Made by a program: the position numbers and the translations under genes. The notes beneath the pieces are model-generated. The model made no database searches. It was given only the letters and a program-made list of their open reading frames with translations, and was not told the DNA's origin. Below are positions 29,015 through 39,740 of a stretch of DNA of 64,000 bases, piece after piece. Position 1 is the first letter of the stretch, and every line of letters starts with the position of its first letter. Origin of the DNA: an uncultured Alphaproteobacteria bacterium (GTDB taxonomy: Bacteria; Pseudomonadota; Alphaproteobacteria; Caulobacterales; Caulobacteraceae); the NCBI GenBank assembly GCA_903822175.1, contig CAIJOB010000027.1, positions 1 to 64,000 on the forward strand, in the 5' to 3' direction.

Positions 29015-29476
29015 CTAGGCCGCCAGGGCTTCCTCCGGCGGAATGACCGTCTCCAGCGACAGCAAGGTGACGATGCCGTCGTTGGTGGTGATCACGCCGC
29101 GCACGAACTCGTGCACGCGGGGTTCGCCGACGTTGGGCGCCGGCTGCAGCATTCCTTCGCCGAGCGTGAGGATGTCGCAGACCGCATCGACCATCAGCCC
29201 GACCAGCCGGTCGCCGATCTCGGTGACGATGACCACCGAGGCGGTGTTGGGCTCGCTGTCCCCAAGCCCCAGGCGCGAGGAGAAGTCGACCACCGGCAGG
29301 ACCGAGCCCCGCAGGTTGATCATCCCCAGCACATGAGCCGGCGCCTGCGGCAGGCGGGTGGAGGCGCACCAGCCGCGGATCTCGCGCACCGACATGATGT
29401 CGATGGCGAAGCGTTGGCCGCTGATCTCAACGATGATCAGCTCATGGCCGGCGTTGACGCTCAGTGGGCTCGTCAT
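29015..29476 (-). CDS. cheW: CheW chemotaxis scaffold protein
   Basis: This 153-residue CheW-domain protein (ELIIVEISGQRFAIDIMSVREIRGW, then GMINLRGSVLPVVDF, the receptor-coupling signature). The ATG lies two bases after the MCP stop, so the two are co-translated. CheW links receptors to the kinase CheA; no cheA is in the window. It is cytoplasmic at the inner membrane receptor array. Confidence 0.93.
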   Translation of the reverse strand: MTSPLSVNAGHELIIVEISGQRFAIDIMSVREIRGWCASTRLPQAPAHVLGMINLRGSVLPVVDFSSRLGLGDSEPNTASVVIVTEIGDRLVGLMVDAVCDILTLGEGMLQPAPNVGEPRVHEFVRGVITTNDGIVTLLSLETVIPPEEALAA

Positions 29477-29478
29477 GC

Positions 29479-31365
29479 TCAGAACTCCGACCACTCTGCG
29501 TTCTTGATCTGATCGGTGGCGATCAGCCGGGCGACTTTCGCCTGCTGCGCGCGGACCGGGCTGGCCGCAGCGGGCGCGCCGTCTGTGCGGAAGCGGGCGA
29601 CCAGATTGCCGAGTTCGCTGGCTTCGCCGCGCAGGCTCGCCGACGCGGCCGTGGCTTCTTCCACCATGGCGGCGTTCTGCTGGGTGACCTGGTCCATCTG
29701 GTTCACCGCGACATTGACCTGGGCCAGGCCCGTGGCCTGCTCCTGCGCCGCCTGGGCGATCTCGGAGACCAGCGCGTTGATGCGGCCGACCTGATCGACG
29801 ATCTGCTCGAGCGCCTGACCGGTCTCACCGACCAGTTTCACGCCCTGGCCGACCTTGGCCGTGGAGTCGGAGATCAGACCCTTGATCTCCTTGGCGGCGT
29901 CCGCCGAGCGTTGGGCGAGCGCCCGCACCTCGGAGGCGACGACCGCGAAGCCCTTGCCGGCGTCGCCGGCGCGGGCCGCCTCGACGCCCGCGTTCAGCGC
30001 CAAGAGGTTGGTCTGGAAGGCGATCTCGTCGATCACGCTGATGATCTGGCTGATCTTCTGGGCGGAGCCCTCGATCTCGCTCATGGCGACCATCGCCTCG
30101 GCCACCACCTGGCCGCCGGTCTCGGCGCCGCTCTTGGCGGAGACCACCACGTCGCGGGCTTCCTTGGCGCCCTCGGCGGTCTTGCGGACCGTCGCGGTGA
30201 TTTCATCCAGCGCCGCGGCGGTCTCTTCCAGCGACGCCGCCTGTTGTTCGGTGCGGCGCGACAGATCGTTCGAGGCGGTGGCGATCTCGTCCGAGCCGCT
30301 GCGGATCCCGCCGGTCGCCACCGAAATCGTGCCCATGGCCTCGCTGAGGCTCGACGCCGCGGCGTTGAAGTCGGACTTGATCTGGGCGTACTGGCCGTCG
30401 AAGTGGGCGTCGATCCGCGCCGTCAGATTGCCTTGCGCCAACTGGCTGAGGCTGGCGGCGAGGGTCTTCACGACCGCCGCCTGCTCGGCTTCGTTCTTGG
30501 CGCGCTCGGCCTCGCCACGGCTGCGTTCGGCCTCGGCGTCCTTGCGCAGGCGCTCGGCGTCGGCTTCCAGCGCCTTGGCGGCCAGGCCGTTGTCCTTGAA
30601 GACCTGCACGGCCTTGGCCATGCCGCCGACTTCGTCGCGGCGCTGCTGGCCCGCGACGTCGACCGTCAGGTCGCCGCCGGCCAGGGTTCCCATGTTGGTC
30701 GAGAGGTTGGCCAGCGGACCGGTGATGCCCTTGCGCGCGATCAGGATGCCGACGGCGATCATCAGGGCGGTGGCCGCCAGGGCGCCGCCGATCATCAGCA
30801 TGGTGTCCTGCTTGTTCTGCACGGTGATCGCGTCGGACCGGGTGTGGACCTCCTTGATCAGCTCGTCGCGCAGGGATTTCCCGCTGTTGATCAGGTCGGC
30901 GATCTGCCTGTCGGCGATGACCTCCGCGGCCAGCGCTTGCGCGTCCTGGTTCTTCTCGCCGAAGGCTAAGGCCGTGTCGCTGAGCTTGGAGACCTCGGCG
31001 AATTTGGCTTGCAGGGCTTCGATCTTGTCGGCCCGTTCCGGCAGCAGCTTCAGGGCGTCGGCGAGGTGTTGCTCGCCCTTGGCCTTGCCATCGACCTGCA
31101 GGCTCTTGCCGAACTTGGCCTCGGGGGTCGCGGCGTCCAGCGCCACCATCATGTAGGTGCCGTAGCCGATGTTGGTGAAGTCGCGGTTGGCGATGGCGAT
31201 GTCGAGCGCCGCGCCGTTCTGGTGGTCGATGAGCGAGGTGTAGGTGTCGTCCAGCACCTTCAGGCGAAAGGAGCCGTAGACGGCGATACCCGCGGCGACC
31301 AGACCCATGGCCATCAAGAGCGCGATGATCTTGGTTCCGATTTTGGTGTTTTCCAGCAGTCCCAT
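29479..31365 (-). CDS. Methyl-accepting chemotaxis protein
   Basis: This 628-residue transmembrane receptor has TM1 at about 12-33, a helical periplasmic sensor of about 155 residues, TM2 at about 189-211, a HAMP domain, a charged Ala/Glu-rich coiled coil near 264-300, and the MA signalling domain with the hallmark tip ([20 protein letters not shown], 449-468). The last residues EWSEF match the W-x-x-F type tether that docks CheR/CheB in some receptors. The ligand is unknown. It is transcribed with cheW. Confidence 0.93.
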   Translation of the reverse strand: MGLLENTKIGTKIIALLMAMGLVAAGIAVYGSFRLKVLDDTYTSLIDHQNGAALDIAIANRDFTNIGYGTYMMVALDAATPEAKFGKSLQVDGKAKGEQHLADALKLLPERADKIEALQAKFAEVSKLSDTALAFGEKNQDAQALAAEVIADRQIADLINSGKSLRDELIKEVHTRSDAITVQNKQDTMLMIGGALAATALMIAVGILIARKGITGPLANLSTNMGTLAGGDLTVDVAGQQRRDEVGGMAKAVQVFKDNGLAAKALEADAERLRKDAEAERSRGEAERAKNEAEQAAVVKTLAASLSQLAQGNLTARIDAHFDGQYAQIKSDFNAAASSLSEAMGTISVATGGIRSGSDEIATASNDLSRRTEQQAASLEETAAALDEITATVRKTAEGAKEARDVVVSAKSGAETGGQVVAEAMVAMSEIEGSAQKISQIISVIDEIAFQTNLLALNAGVEAARAGDAGKGFAVVASEVRALAQRSADAAKEIKGLISDSTAKVGQGVKLVGETGQALEQIVDQVGRINALVSEIAQAAQEQATGLAQVNVAVNQMDQVTQQNAAMVEEATAASASLRGEASELGNLVARFRTDGAPAAASPVRAQQAKVARLIATDQIKNAEWSEF

Positions 31366-31509
31366 TGCGACAACAGATCCTCGTTCGGGCCGTCGACACG
31401 CTCGACCGGCCTATTTCACGAGGCTTTTCCCAGCCAGAACCTGCGTTTCGGTTAATTGTGGGAAATTTGGGAATTGCGGGGGGCCAGCAGACCGACTCGG
31501 CCGCGCCGA

Positions 31510-34194
31510 CTATCGGCCCTTGAGCTTCTTGATGGCCGGGGTCAGCGGCTGTTCGGCGTCGCAATAGTCGGCCCAGGCCTTGGTCTTCTTCAGGAGCGCC
31601 GGCGCGGTGCGCAGGGTGTAGGCCTTAGGGTTCAGGCCGGGCTTCACCTGGTTCCAGGTCAGCGGGAAGGAGACCGGCGCGCCGGGCCGCGCGCGGGTCG
31701 AGAGCGGGGCCACGGCGGTCGAGAGCCGGTCGTTGCGCAGATAGTCGAGGAAGATGCGCCCGACCCGCTTGGCCTTGGCCATGTTGACCACGTAGCGGTC
31801 GGGCTGGTCGGCGGCCATGGCCAGGCAGACGTCCTGGGCGAAGGTCTTGGCCATCGGCCAGTCGGTCTTTCCCCTCCCACCCTTAAGCGGCGTGACCACG
31901 TGCAGCCCCTTGCCGCCGGTGGTCTTGCAGAAGGCGACCAGACCCAGGGCCTCCAGCCGAGCCTTCACGTCCAGCGCGGCCTCGATCACCCGGTCGAAAG
32001 GGATGTCCTCGTCGGGGTCGAGATCGAAGACCAGGCGGCCTGGCGTCTCCGGCTGGCCGGGTTGGCAGTTCCAGGGGTGGAACTCCGTGGCGCCCTGTTG
32101 GGCGAGCGCGATCAGCGCCTCGATGCGGTCGATTTGCAGATAGGGCTTGTGGTCGCCGACCACCTTCACCTCATGGATCAAGGCCGAAGAGCCCTTGCCC
32201 ACGTGGCGCTGGAAGAACCGCTGGTCGCCCTCGATGCCGTCCGGGGTTCGGATGATCGAGCAGGGCCGGCCCTTGATGTGCGGCATCATCCAGGGCCCGA
32301 CGGCTTCGAGATATTGCGCCAGGTCGAGCTTGGTCACAGGCTGGCCGTCGCCGCCATCCGGCCACAGCGCCTTGTCGGGATGCGACAGGGTCACGCCCAT
32401 GACGATGGGTGAGGTGGCTTTCTTCACCGGCTGAATCTTGGCCTTAGGCGTTGGTTCGGCAAGGGCCGTCGTCGAGGCCGGCGCCGGCGTCTCGGCCACG
32501 ACATCGGCCGCCGGCTTGTCCTCGCGCAGGGCCTTGAACGCCGCCTGACGGACCTTGCCCTCGCCGGTGAAGCCCGCGAACTCGATCTCGGCGACGAGAT
32601 CGGGCGTGGCCCAATGGACGTTCGTTTCCTTGCGCGGCGCGCCCGGGCCAGCGAACGGGCTGACCTTGGCCTCCAGTTTCGCCAGACGCGGCAGGACGCG
32701 GGCGACCTTGTCGCGCCCGAACCCCGTGCCGACCCGGCCGACATAGACCAGCTTGCCGTCCTTGTTGACGCCGACCAGCAGGGAGCGCAGCTGGCCCGCC
32801 TCGCCGGTCCAGCCGCCGATCACCACCTCGTGGCCCGCGCGGCACTTGGACTTCAGCCAGGTCTCGCTGCGGTCGGAGCGATAGGGCGCGTCGAGCCGCT
32901 TCGACACGATCCCTTCCAGCGACATGCGGCAAGCCGACTGCAGCACCGCGTCCCCGGCGATCTCGAAATGCTCGACGTAGCGGATGCGCTTTGCGGTGCT
33001 CGGCTTGGCGACCAGCAGATCTTTCAGCCGGTCCTTGCGGGTGCTGAGCGGCAGGTTCCGCAGGTCCTCGCCCCCGCCGCCTTTTTGGGGGGCGAACAGC
33101 AGGTCGAAGGCGAAGAAGATCAGGTCGTCGGTCTTGCCGTCCGATAGCGCCGCCTGCAACGCCGCGAAGTCCGGCGAGCCGTCGTGGTTCAAGGCGCAGG
33201 CCTCGCCGTCGATCAGGCAATCGGGCAGGGCCTCGCCGTCCTTGCCGATCGCCTTGAACTTCGCGGTCCAGTCGAGGCCCGAGCGGGTCTTCAGCGTGGC
33301 GCGACCGCCCTCGACGCGCAGTTGCAGCCGGTAGCCGTCGAACTTGATCTCATGCGCCCATCCAGCGCCCTGCGGCGGCCGGTCCACCGACTTGGCGAGC
33401 TGTGGTGCGATGAAACCGGGCAGGGCGGCGGCCTTCAGCCTCGGCGCCGGCGCGGCCTTCAAAGGCTTGGCCTTCGCGCGCGCCTCCGCCGCTTCACCCT
33501 TGCTTGAATCCCAGACCCTTTTGCCGCCCGCCCGCGCCTTGCCGGTCATGAAGCGGGTCGCGCCCTTGCCCTTGCCCTCAGCAATCGCCTCCATCGGCCG
33601 CCCTGAAGCCACCGAGGTCGTCTCGCCTTCGACCAGGGCCCCGCCATGTCCCTCCATCGCCCAGCCGTCATGGTGCTTGATCAGCAGCCAGTTGTTCTTC
33701 TTCTCGCGCTCCCGCCGCTTCATCCGCACCAGGACGAAGCCGCCCTTCAGCCGCTCGCCGTCCAGCACGATCTTCAGATCACCCGACTTCAGGCCCTTGT
33801 GCGGATCGGTCCCCGGCTCGGGCTCCCAATAGCCGCGGTCCCACAGCATCACCGTGCCGCCGCCGTACTGGCCCTGGGGAATCGTCCCTTCGAAGTCGCC
33901 GTAGTCGAGCGGATGGTCCTCCACCTCGACCGCCAGCCGCTTGTCCGCCGGGTCCATCGAGGGCCCTCGCGTCACCGCCCAGGACTTGAACGTCCCGTCG
34001 AGCTCCAGCCGGAAATCGTAGTGCAGGCGCGTCGCCGCATGCTTCTGGATCACGAAGCGCAGGCGGTTGGAGCGAACCGTTTTCTCCGCGCCGCTCGGCT
34101 CCTCGGTCGTCGAGAAATCCCGCATCGACCGGTAGCGCGCCAACGCTTTGTCGGCGGGGACTTTGTCGGTGGAGTCGCTCTTCTTCGCGGCCAA
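31510..34194 (-). CDS. ligD: Multidomain DNA ligase D
   Basis: This 894-residue NHEJ enzyme has three domains: 3'-phosphoesterase (about 43-185, HYDFRLE and EDHPLDYG), ATP-dependent ligase (KFDGYRL with adenylated Lys284, about 265-560), and polymerase/primase (about 600-885, DLDPDE with D724/D726 and TGGKGLH). A Lys/Ala linker separates the first two. The start is TTG at 34194, supported by AGGAG six bases upstream; the otsA stop is nine bases upstream, so it appears to be the third gene of otsB-otsA-ligD. Its partner Ku is encoded at 22948-23802. Confidence 0.95.
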   Translation of the reverse strand: MAAKKSDSTDKVPADKALARYRSMRDFSTTEEPSGAEKTVRSNRLRFVIQKHAATRLHYDFRLELDGTFKSWAVTRGPSMDPADKRLAVEVEDHPLDYGDFEGTIPQGQYGGGTVMLWDRGYWEPEPGTDPHKGLKSGDLKIVLDGERLKGGFVLVRMKRREREKKNNWLLIKHHDGWAMEGHGGALVEGETTSVASGRPMEAIAEGKGKGATRFMTGKARAGGKRVWDSSKGEAAEARAKAKPLKAAPAPRLKAAALPGFIAPQLAKSVDRPPQGAGWAHEIKFDGYRLQLRVEGGRATLKTRSGLDWTAKFKAIGKDGEALPDCLIDGEACALNHDGSPDFAALQAALSDGKTDDLIFFAFDLLFAPQKGGGGEDLRNLPLSTRKDRLKDLLVAKPSTAKRIRYVEHFEIAGDAVLQSACRMSLEGIVSKRLDAPYRSDRSETWLKSKCRAGHEVVIGGWTGEAGQLRSLLVGVNKDGKLVYVGRVGTGFGRDKVARVLPRLAKLEAKVSPFAGPGAPRKETNVHWATPDLVAEIEFAGFTGEGKVRQAAFKALREDKPAADVVAETPAPASTTALAEPTPKAKIQPVKKATSPIVMGVTLSHPDKALWPDGGDGQPVTKLDLAQYLEAVGPWMMPHIKGRPCSIIRTPDGIEGDQRFFQRHVGKGSSALIHEVKVVGDHKPYLQIDRIEALIALAQQGATEFHPWNCQPGQPETPGRLVFDLDPDEDIPFDRVIEAALDVKARLEALGLVAFCKTTGGKGLHVVTPLKGGRGKTDWPMAKTFAQDVCLAMAADQPDRYVVNMAKAKRVGRIFLDYLRNDRLSTAVAPLSTRARPGAPVSFPLTWNQVKPGLNPKAYTLRTAPALLKKTKAWADYCDAEQPLTPAIKKLKGR

Positions 34195-34203
34195 AACGCG
34201 CTC

Positions 34204-35604
34204 CTAGCCGGCGAGCGCCGTGCGCTTGACACGCACCCCGGCCAGCGCGGTCACGAAGGCGTCGCGCCAGGCGGTGACGTCCTCGCGCTGGACGTTGTCG
34301 AACAGCGCGCGCCAGCGGCGAATGCGCTCGGCCTTGTCCATGCTGAGCGCGCGCTTCAGCGCGTCGGCGATCTCTTCGGGACTGTTGGGATTGATCAGCA
34401 GGGCGTCGGTGAGCTGCCGCGCCGCGCCGGCGAAGCGCGAGAGGATCAGCACGCCGGGATCCTCCGGGTTCTGGGCGGCGACGAACTCCTTGGCGACCAG
34501 GTTCATGCCGTCGCGCAAGGGCGTCACCAGGCCCAACCGCGCCGCGCCATAGATGCCGGCCAGCTCGTCGCGGCGGTAGTTCTTGTTCACATAGCGGAAT
34601 GGGTTCCAGTCGACGTCGGCGAATTCGCCGTTGATCCGGCCAGAAAGCGCGTCCAGCCGCCCACGGATCTCCTGATAGGCGTCGACGCTCTCGCGGCTGA
34701 CAGGCGCGATCTGCAGCATCAGCACCTCGCGGCGCATGTCGGGATTGTCGGCCAGGAACCGCTCGAAGCCCATGAACCGCTCTTCCAGGCCCTTGGAATA
34801 GTCCAGCCGGTCGACGCCCACGACCAGGTGGCGGAACACCGTGGTCGCGGTCATCAGGTCGCGCATGCGCCGCGCCTTGGGACTGTGCAGCATGCGCGCG
34901 AACTCGGCGGCGTCGAGCCCGATCGGAAAGGCGCCGACCTTCAGGCTGCGGGCGAAGGCCTTGAGCGTGTCGGGGTTGAGCTGGGCGCCGCCCGCCTCGA
35001 CCAGCACATATTCCTCGAAAGCCTGCAGGTATTCCGCGGTCTGGAAGCCGACGAGATCGTAGTCGAACATCGCCTCCACTAGCTGGCGGTGCCGGGGCAG
35101 CGTCGTGAACACCTGATGCGCCGGCCAGGGCACGTGCAGGAAGAAGCCGATGCGGTTCTTGATCCCCAGCATGCGCAGCTCGCGGGCCAGCGGGATCAGG
35201 TGGTAGTCGTGCACCCAGATCAGGTCGTCGGGCTGGATCAGCGGCGCCAGGGTCTCGGCGAACCGGCGGTTCACCCGGGAGTAGCCTTCGCCATAGACCC
35301 GGTCGTAGGCCACCAGGTCGGTGCGGTAATGGAACAGCGGCCAGAGAGTCTTGTTGGCGTAGCCGTTGTAATATTCCTCGAGGTCGGCCTCTTCGAGATC
35401 GACGACCGCCGAGGTCACCCCGTCCAGCGTCTGGGTGTCGAGCGCCCCGGTGAACGTCGGCACGGTCTTGCCGCTCCAGCCGAACCACAGGCCGGAGTAC
35501 TGCCGAAGCGCCGCGGCCAAGGCCATGGCCAGGCCGCCGACGGTCTCCTCGCCCGCCGCGGTCGGCGGATTGACCCGGTTGGAGACGACGATGAGGCGGC
35601 TCAT
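34204..35604 (-). CDS. otsA: Trehalose-6-phosphate synthase OtsA
   Basis: This 466-residue GT20 enzyme joins UDP-glucose and glucose-6-phosphate. Expected active-site residues are visible: R10 in SNRV, GG at 23-24, W40, Y79, W88, D133 in HDYHL, R266 and K271 in DRLDYSKG. The ATG at 35604 overlaps the otsB stop (ATGA). Trehalose made with OtsB is a stress protectant. It is cytoplasmic. ligD follows after nine bases. Confidence 0.96.
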   Translation of the reverse strand: MSRLIVVSNRVNPPTAAGEETVGGLAMALAAALRQYSGLWFGWSGKTVPTFTGALDTQTLDGVTSAVVDLEEADLEEYYNGYANKTLWPLFHYRTDLVAYDRVYGEGYSRVNRRFAETLAPLIQPDDLIWVHDYHLIPLARELRMLGIKNRIGFFLHVPWPAHQVFTTLPRHRQLVEAMFDYDLVGFQTAEYLQAFEEYVLVEAGGAQLNPDTLKAFARSLKVGAFPIGLDAAEFARMLHSPKARRMRDLMTATTVFRHLVVGVDRLDYSKGLEERFMGFERFLADNPDMRREVLMLQIAPVSRESVDAYQEIRGRLDALSGRINGEFADVDWNPFRYVNKNYRRDELAGIYGAARLGLVTPLRDGMNLVAKEFVAAQNPEDPGVLILSRFAGAARQLTDALLINPNSPEEIADALKRALSMDKAERIRRWRALFDNVQREDVTAWRDAFVTALAGVRVKRTALAG

Positions 35605-36353
35605 GACGCCGCCTCCAGCCAGGCCAGCGCCGCCTCGACATCGGCCAGGCGGAACCGCGCCGCGGTCACTCGTGTCGCGCCCACCACCACGCCGACGCCG
35701 CCCCGGGCCTGGGCGGCGGCGAAGCCATCCTCGTCGGTGGCGTCGTCGCCGACGAACACCGGCCGGGCGCCGGCGAACAGCGGTTCGGCCATGAAGGCGC
35801 GGACGGCGTCGCCCTTGCGGGCGCCGGGCGTACGCAGCTCCTCCACCATGTCGCCTTCCTGCAGGCTGAGCCCGGTCTCGGCGGCCAGCGCCTGGGCGCA
35901 GGCCCGCGCGGGCCCGGCGCAGCGCGGCGCCAGGCGATAGTGCAGGGCCACCGACAGGCCGGCCTTCTCCTCGACGAGCAGGCCGGAATCCTGGGCGGCG
36001 AAGGCGCGGAAGCCCGCGACGGCGCGCGCCATGGCGGGATGCTCGGGCGTGCGGAACACCTGGCCATCCGGATCGCGCCGCACCAGGCCGTGGACCGCCG
36101 CCACACTGGTCACGCAGGTCTCCAGGATGCGGTCGACGTCGGTGAGCGTGCGCCCGCTGATCACCGCCAGGCGCCCATCGAGCCGCTCGGCCAGTTGCTC
36201 CAGGAGGCTGGTGCGGCGTGGGTCCGGCCGCACGTCCTGCGGTCGCGCGGCGATCGGCGCCAGCGTCCCGTCCAGGTCGAGAAACAGCGCCGTCTCGCCC
36301 AGCCGCAACGGCTTGGGTTTTGGCAATCCTGCGATGACCTCTTGGATCGACAT
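35601..36353 (-). CDS. otsB: Trehalose-6-phosphate phosphatase OtsB
   Basis: This 250-residue HAD-family phosphatase has the nucleophile motif FLDLDGTLAPIA (about 24-35) and the late magnesium motif VGDDATDEDGF. It removes phosphate from trehalose-6-phosphate. The ATG at 36353 (MSIQEVIAG) is chosen; upstream in-frame codons extend into the divergent zwf promoter. It is the first gene of the probable otsB-otsA-ligD transcript. Confidence 0.95.
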   Translation of the reverse strand: MSIQEVIAGLPKPKPLRLGETALFLDLDGTLAPIAARPQDVRPDPRRTSLLEQLAERLDGRLAVISGRTLTDVDRILETCVTSVAAVHGLVRRDPDGQVFRTPEHPAMARAVAGFRAFAAQDSGLLVEEKAGLSVALHYRLAPRCAGPARACAQALAAETGLSLQEGDMVEELRTPGARKGDAVRAFMAEPLFAGARPVFVGDDATDEDGFAAAQARGGVGVVVGATRVTAARFRLADVEAALAWLEAAS

Positions 36354-36403
36354 CCGGCACGCACGCCCCAGCTGTGATGCCGAACGCGCAAACCGAAGCT
36401 TCG

Positions 36404-36429
36404 ATCCTTTCCCGATGGTGGGAAAGGAT
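36404..36429. promoter_or_regulatory. Perfect 10-bp inverted repeat, candidate operator between otsB and zwf
   Basis: ATCCTTTCCC (36404-36413) and GGGAAAGGAT (36420-36429) are perfect inverted arms around a 6-base centre. The repeat ends eight bases upstream of the zwf -35 box and lies about 50 bases before otsB. The position suits a sugar-responsive regulator controlling one or both divergent transcripts; the regulator is unknown. Confidence 0.5.
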
Positions 36430-36437
36430 GGGCGCGC

Positions 36438-36466
36438 TTGACGTTTCCTAAGCAATCCGCGCTATG
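36438..36466 (+). promoter_or_regulatory. zwf promoter
   Basis: TTGACG (36438-36443) and GCTATG (36461-36466), 17 bases apart, match the Caulobacter housekeeping sigma-73 promoter elements (TTGACG, GCTA). AGGAG (36489-36493) and the zwf ATG (36504) follow at normal distances. Confidence 0.65.
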
Positions 36467-36503
36467 CGACGGACCGCTTGAGCCCCACAGGAGACACCGC
36501 CCG

Positions 36504-37982
<1,479 letters not shown>

Positions 37983-37989
37983 GCCGGGC

Positions 37990-38187
37990 CTAGGCTGGCC
38001 GCGCCTTTTTCATCTGGCGCACGCAGGCCTGCAGCAGTTGCGAGCGCTCGGCGCTGAGGTCGCGGGCCTTCAGTTCGGCCAGCGCCCCGTCCAGGGGCTC
38101 GCCCCGGTGGCGGACGCCCAGCTTCCAGACTTCGGCGCGGACGTCAGCCTCGCTGGGGCCGCCGGGCAGCCAGGAAAACAGGTTCAT
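37990..38187 (-). CDS. Small protein coupled to a histidine kinase
   Basis: The 65-residue helical product has alternating basic and acidic residues, starting MNLFSWLPGGPSEADVRAEV. Its ATG overlaps the kinase stop (TGATG), so it is translated with the kinase. It has no recognised family; an adaptor or inhibitor of the kinase is only a guess from the coupling. It ends seven bases from the convergent zwf stop. Confidence 0.7.
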   Translation of the reverse strand: MNLFSWLPGGPSEADVRAEVWKLGVRHRGEPLDGALAELKARDLSAERSQLLQACVRQMKKARPA

Positions 38188-39239
38188 CAGACGGCGACCG
38201 GCAGCACCACGGCGGCGAGCGCCGTGTGGGTGACGCGGACGCTGGTCCCGGGATCGGTGGCGATCACCGCGACGGCGGCGCCGAGCTGTTTGGCCAGCGC
38301 CTGGACGATGCTGGTGCCGAGCCCGGCCTTGGCCGGCTCCAGGCCGGTGGGCATGCCGACGCCGTCGTCGCTGACCGAGAGTGTCCAGTCGGCGCCGGAC
38401 ACCTTGTAGGTGACCAGGATGTGGCCACCCCGATCGTTGGGAAAGGCGTGTTTCAGCGCATTGATCACCAGTTCGGTCACCACCAGCCCCAGGCTGACCG
38501 AGACCTCCGCCGGCGCGGAGACGTCATCGGCCACGACCTCGAGGGTCAGGGCTTTCCGGTCGTGGATCATTGAGGCGGCGATGCTCTGGCACAGCTCGGT
38601 GAAATAGCCGCGCAGCTCCACGCGACCGCCGTTGGAGGCCGCCAGCTGGCGCTGCAGGGCGGCCACCGACATCACCCGGCTATGAGCGTCGAAGAGATAA
38701 CTCTTGGTCTCCTCCGACGGCACCCGGCGTGCGCTCTGCATCAGGACGCTGGCGATGATCTGCAGGCTGTTGGCGACCCGGTGCTGGAGTTCCTGATGCA
38801 GGACCTCCTTTTCGCGCAGCAGGTCGTCCTTCAGCCGCTCGGCCAGCCGCGCGTCGGTGACGTCGGACACCGCCAGCAGCAGCCGGATGTGCTCCGGATC
38901 GCCGTATTCGAGAATGTGGGCGGTAAGCACCAGCCGGCGCACGGCCTGGCCCTCGCGGCGCAGGTCCATCTCGTAGGCGTCGATATGGGCGGCGCCGGAC
39001 AGTGTCGCTCTCATGAGCGAGCGCAGTTGGGCCACGTCCCATTCGCCCGCGCCCAGGGCAAACAAGGACCGGCCCTCTAGATGATCAGGCTCGATCTGGA
39101 AGGCGCGGGCAAAGGAGGCGCTGGCGGCGATCACCATCGAGGCGCCATCGAGCAGCAGGATCGGCGCATCGGACGTCGCCACCAACGCCAGCGCAAGGCT
39201 GTGCGTGACGATGGGTGAAACGGGTAAATCGTTGGCCAT
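38187..39239 (-). CDS. PAS/HisKA_2 sensor histidine kinase (soluble)
   Basis: This 350-residue kinase has a PAS-like sensor (about 20-130), a HisKA_2 dimerisation domain with phospho-acceptor His153 in HQELQHRVANSLQ, and an HATPase domain with N-box ELVINALKHAF (256-266) and DDGVGM. It has no membrane segments. HisKA_2/HWE kinases in Alphaproteobacteria often feed the PhyR-EcfG general stress response; a role here is inference. There is no response-regulator gene next to it. Confidence 0.88.
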   Translation of the reverse strand: MANDLPVSPIVTHSLALALVATSDAPILLLDGASMVIAASASFARAFQIEPDHLEGRSLFALGAGEWDVAQLRSLMRATLSGAAHIDAYEMDLRREGQAVRRLVLTAHILEYGDPEHIRLLLAVSDVTDARLAERLKDDLLREKEVLHQELQHRVANSLQIIASVLMQSARRVPSEETKSYLFDAHSRVMSVAALQRQLAASNGGRVELRGYFTELCQSIAASMIHDRKALTLEVVADDVSAPAEVSVSLGLVVTELVINALKHAFPNDRGGHILVTYKVSGADWTLSVSDDGVGMPTGLEPAKAGLGTSIVQALAKQLGAAVAVIATDPGTSVRVTHTALAAVVLPVAV

Positions 39240-39306
39240 CGCGGCCCCAAGCGCCCGCCGGAGACTCGCGAAGCGAAAGCCATTCCCGGCGCTAGTGTCG
39301 TGTCGT

Positions 39307-39332
39307 CAGCAGGGACCCTCAGCAGGGACCCT
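39307..39332. repeat. Perfect 13-base tandem repeat
   Basis: CAGCAGGGACCCT occurs twice head-to-tail (39307-39319, 39320-39332) in the 178-bp gap upstream of the kinase gene. It may be paired regulator sites or replication slippage. Nothing else was recognised in this gap. Confidence 0.7.
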
Positions 39333-39417
39333 CAGTGTCTCAAGGCCGACAATGTAGCACGTTACTGTCGAAACCCCGCCGCCTATCGCCTGGACTGCCG
39401 CGACATCTTGGTGCGGA

Positions 39418-39639
39418 CTAAACGAGCCGCAGCATCGGAGCGATGATCGCGGCTGGCCCGCCCACGACCGCCACCGAACCCAGGAAAATCGGCCTCTCCG
39501 CCATCGCGCGCCACTGGGCGGCCATCTTGAGGAACTCCAGCGCCACCGGCGGGCTTACCGCCAGGCCGGCGTTCGCCGCGCAGACCCCGGCCCGCTCGTG
39601 GCATTCCGCGGCTGTCACGTGAGCGACTCTCTTGGCCAT
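39418..39639 (-). CDS. Small conserved-type helical protein
   Basis: The 73-residue product starts MAKRVAHVTAAECHERAGVC and includes FLKMAAQWRAMAER. It resembles the short alphaproteobacterial proteins with the pattern AxECxxRAxxC...FLxMAxxWxxLA that are common near stress genes; their function is unknown. The C-terminus is hydrophobic (IFLGSVAVVGGPAAIIAPM), an unusual addition. A GGAAC-N19-TT stretch lies upstream (GTTCC at 39669-39673 on the plus strand). Confidence 0.65.
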   Translation of the reverse strand: MAKRVAHVTAAECHERAGVCAANAGLAVSPPVALEFLKMAAQWRAMAERPIFLGSVAVVGGPAAIIAPMLRLV

Positions 39640-39740
39640 GCGGTCCAAAGACTGTGGTTTGTCATAACGTTCCCTACAGACGCTCATTTGCGCCGGCCGG
39701 CCACCTCGCAGCGCCGGTCGCCCAAAATGGCCGCCGTTGG

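Noticed and set aside
34204-36360. Extended otsA with 252 extra N-terminal residues
   Set aside because: The extension overlaps otsB in another frame; the OtsA fold starts at 35604 with an ATGA coupling.
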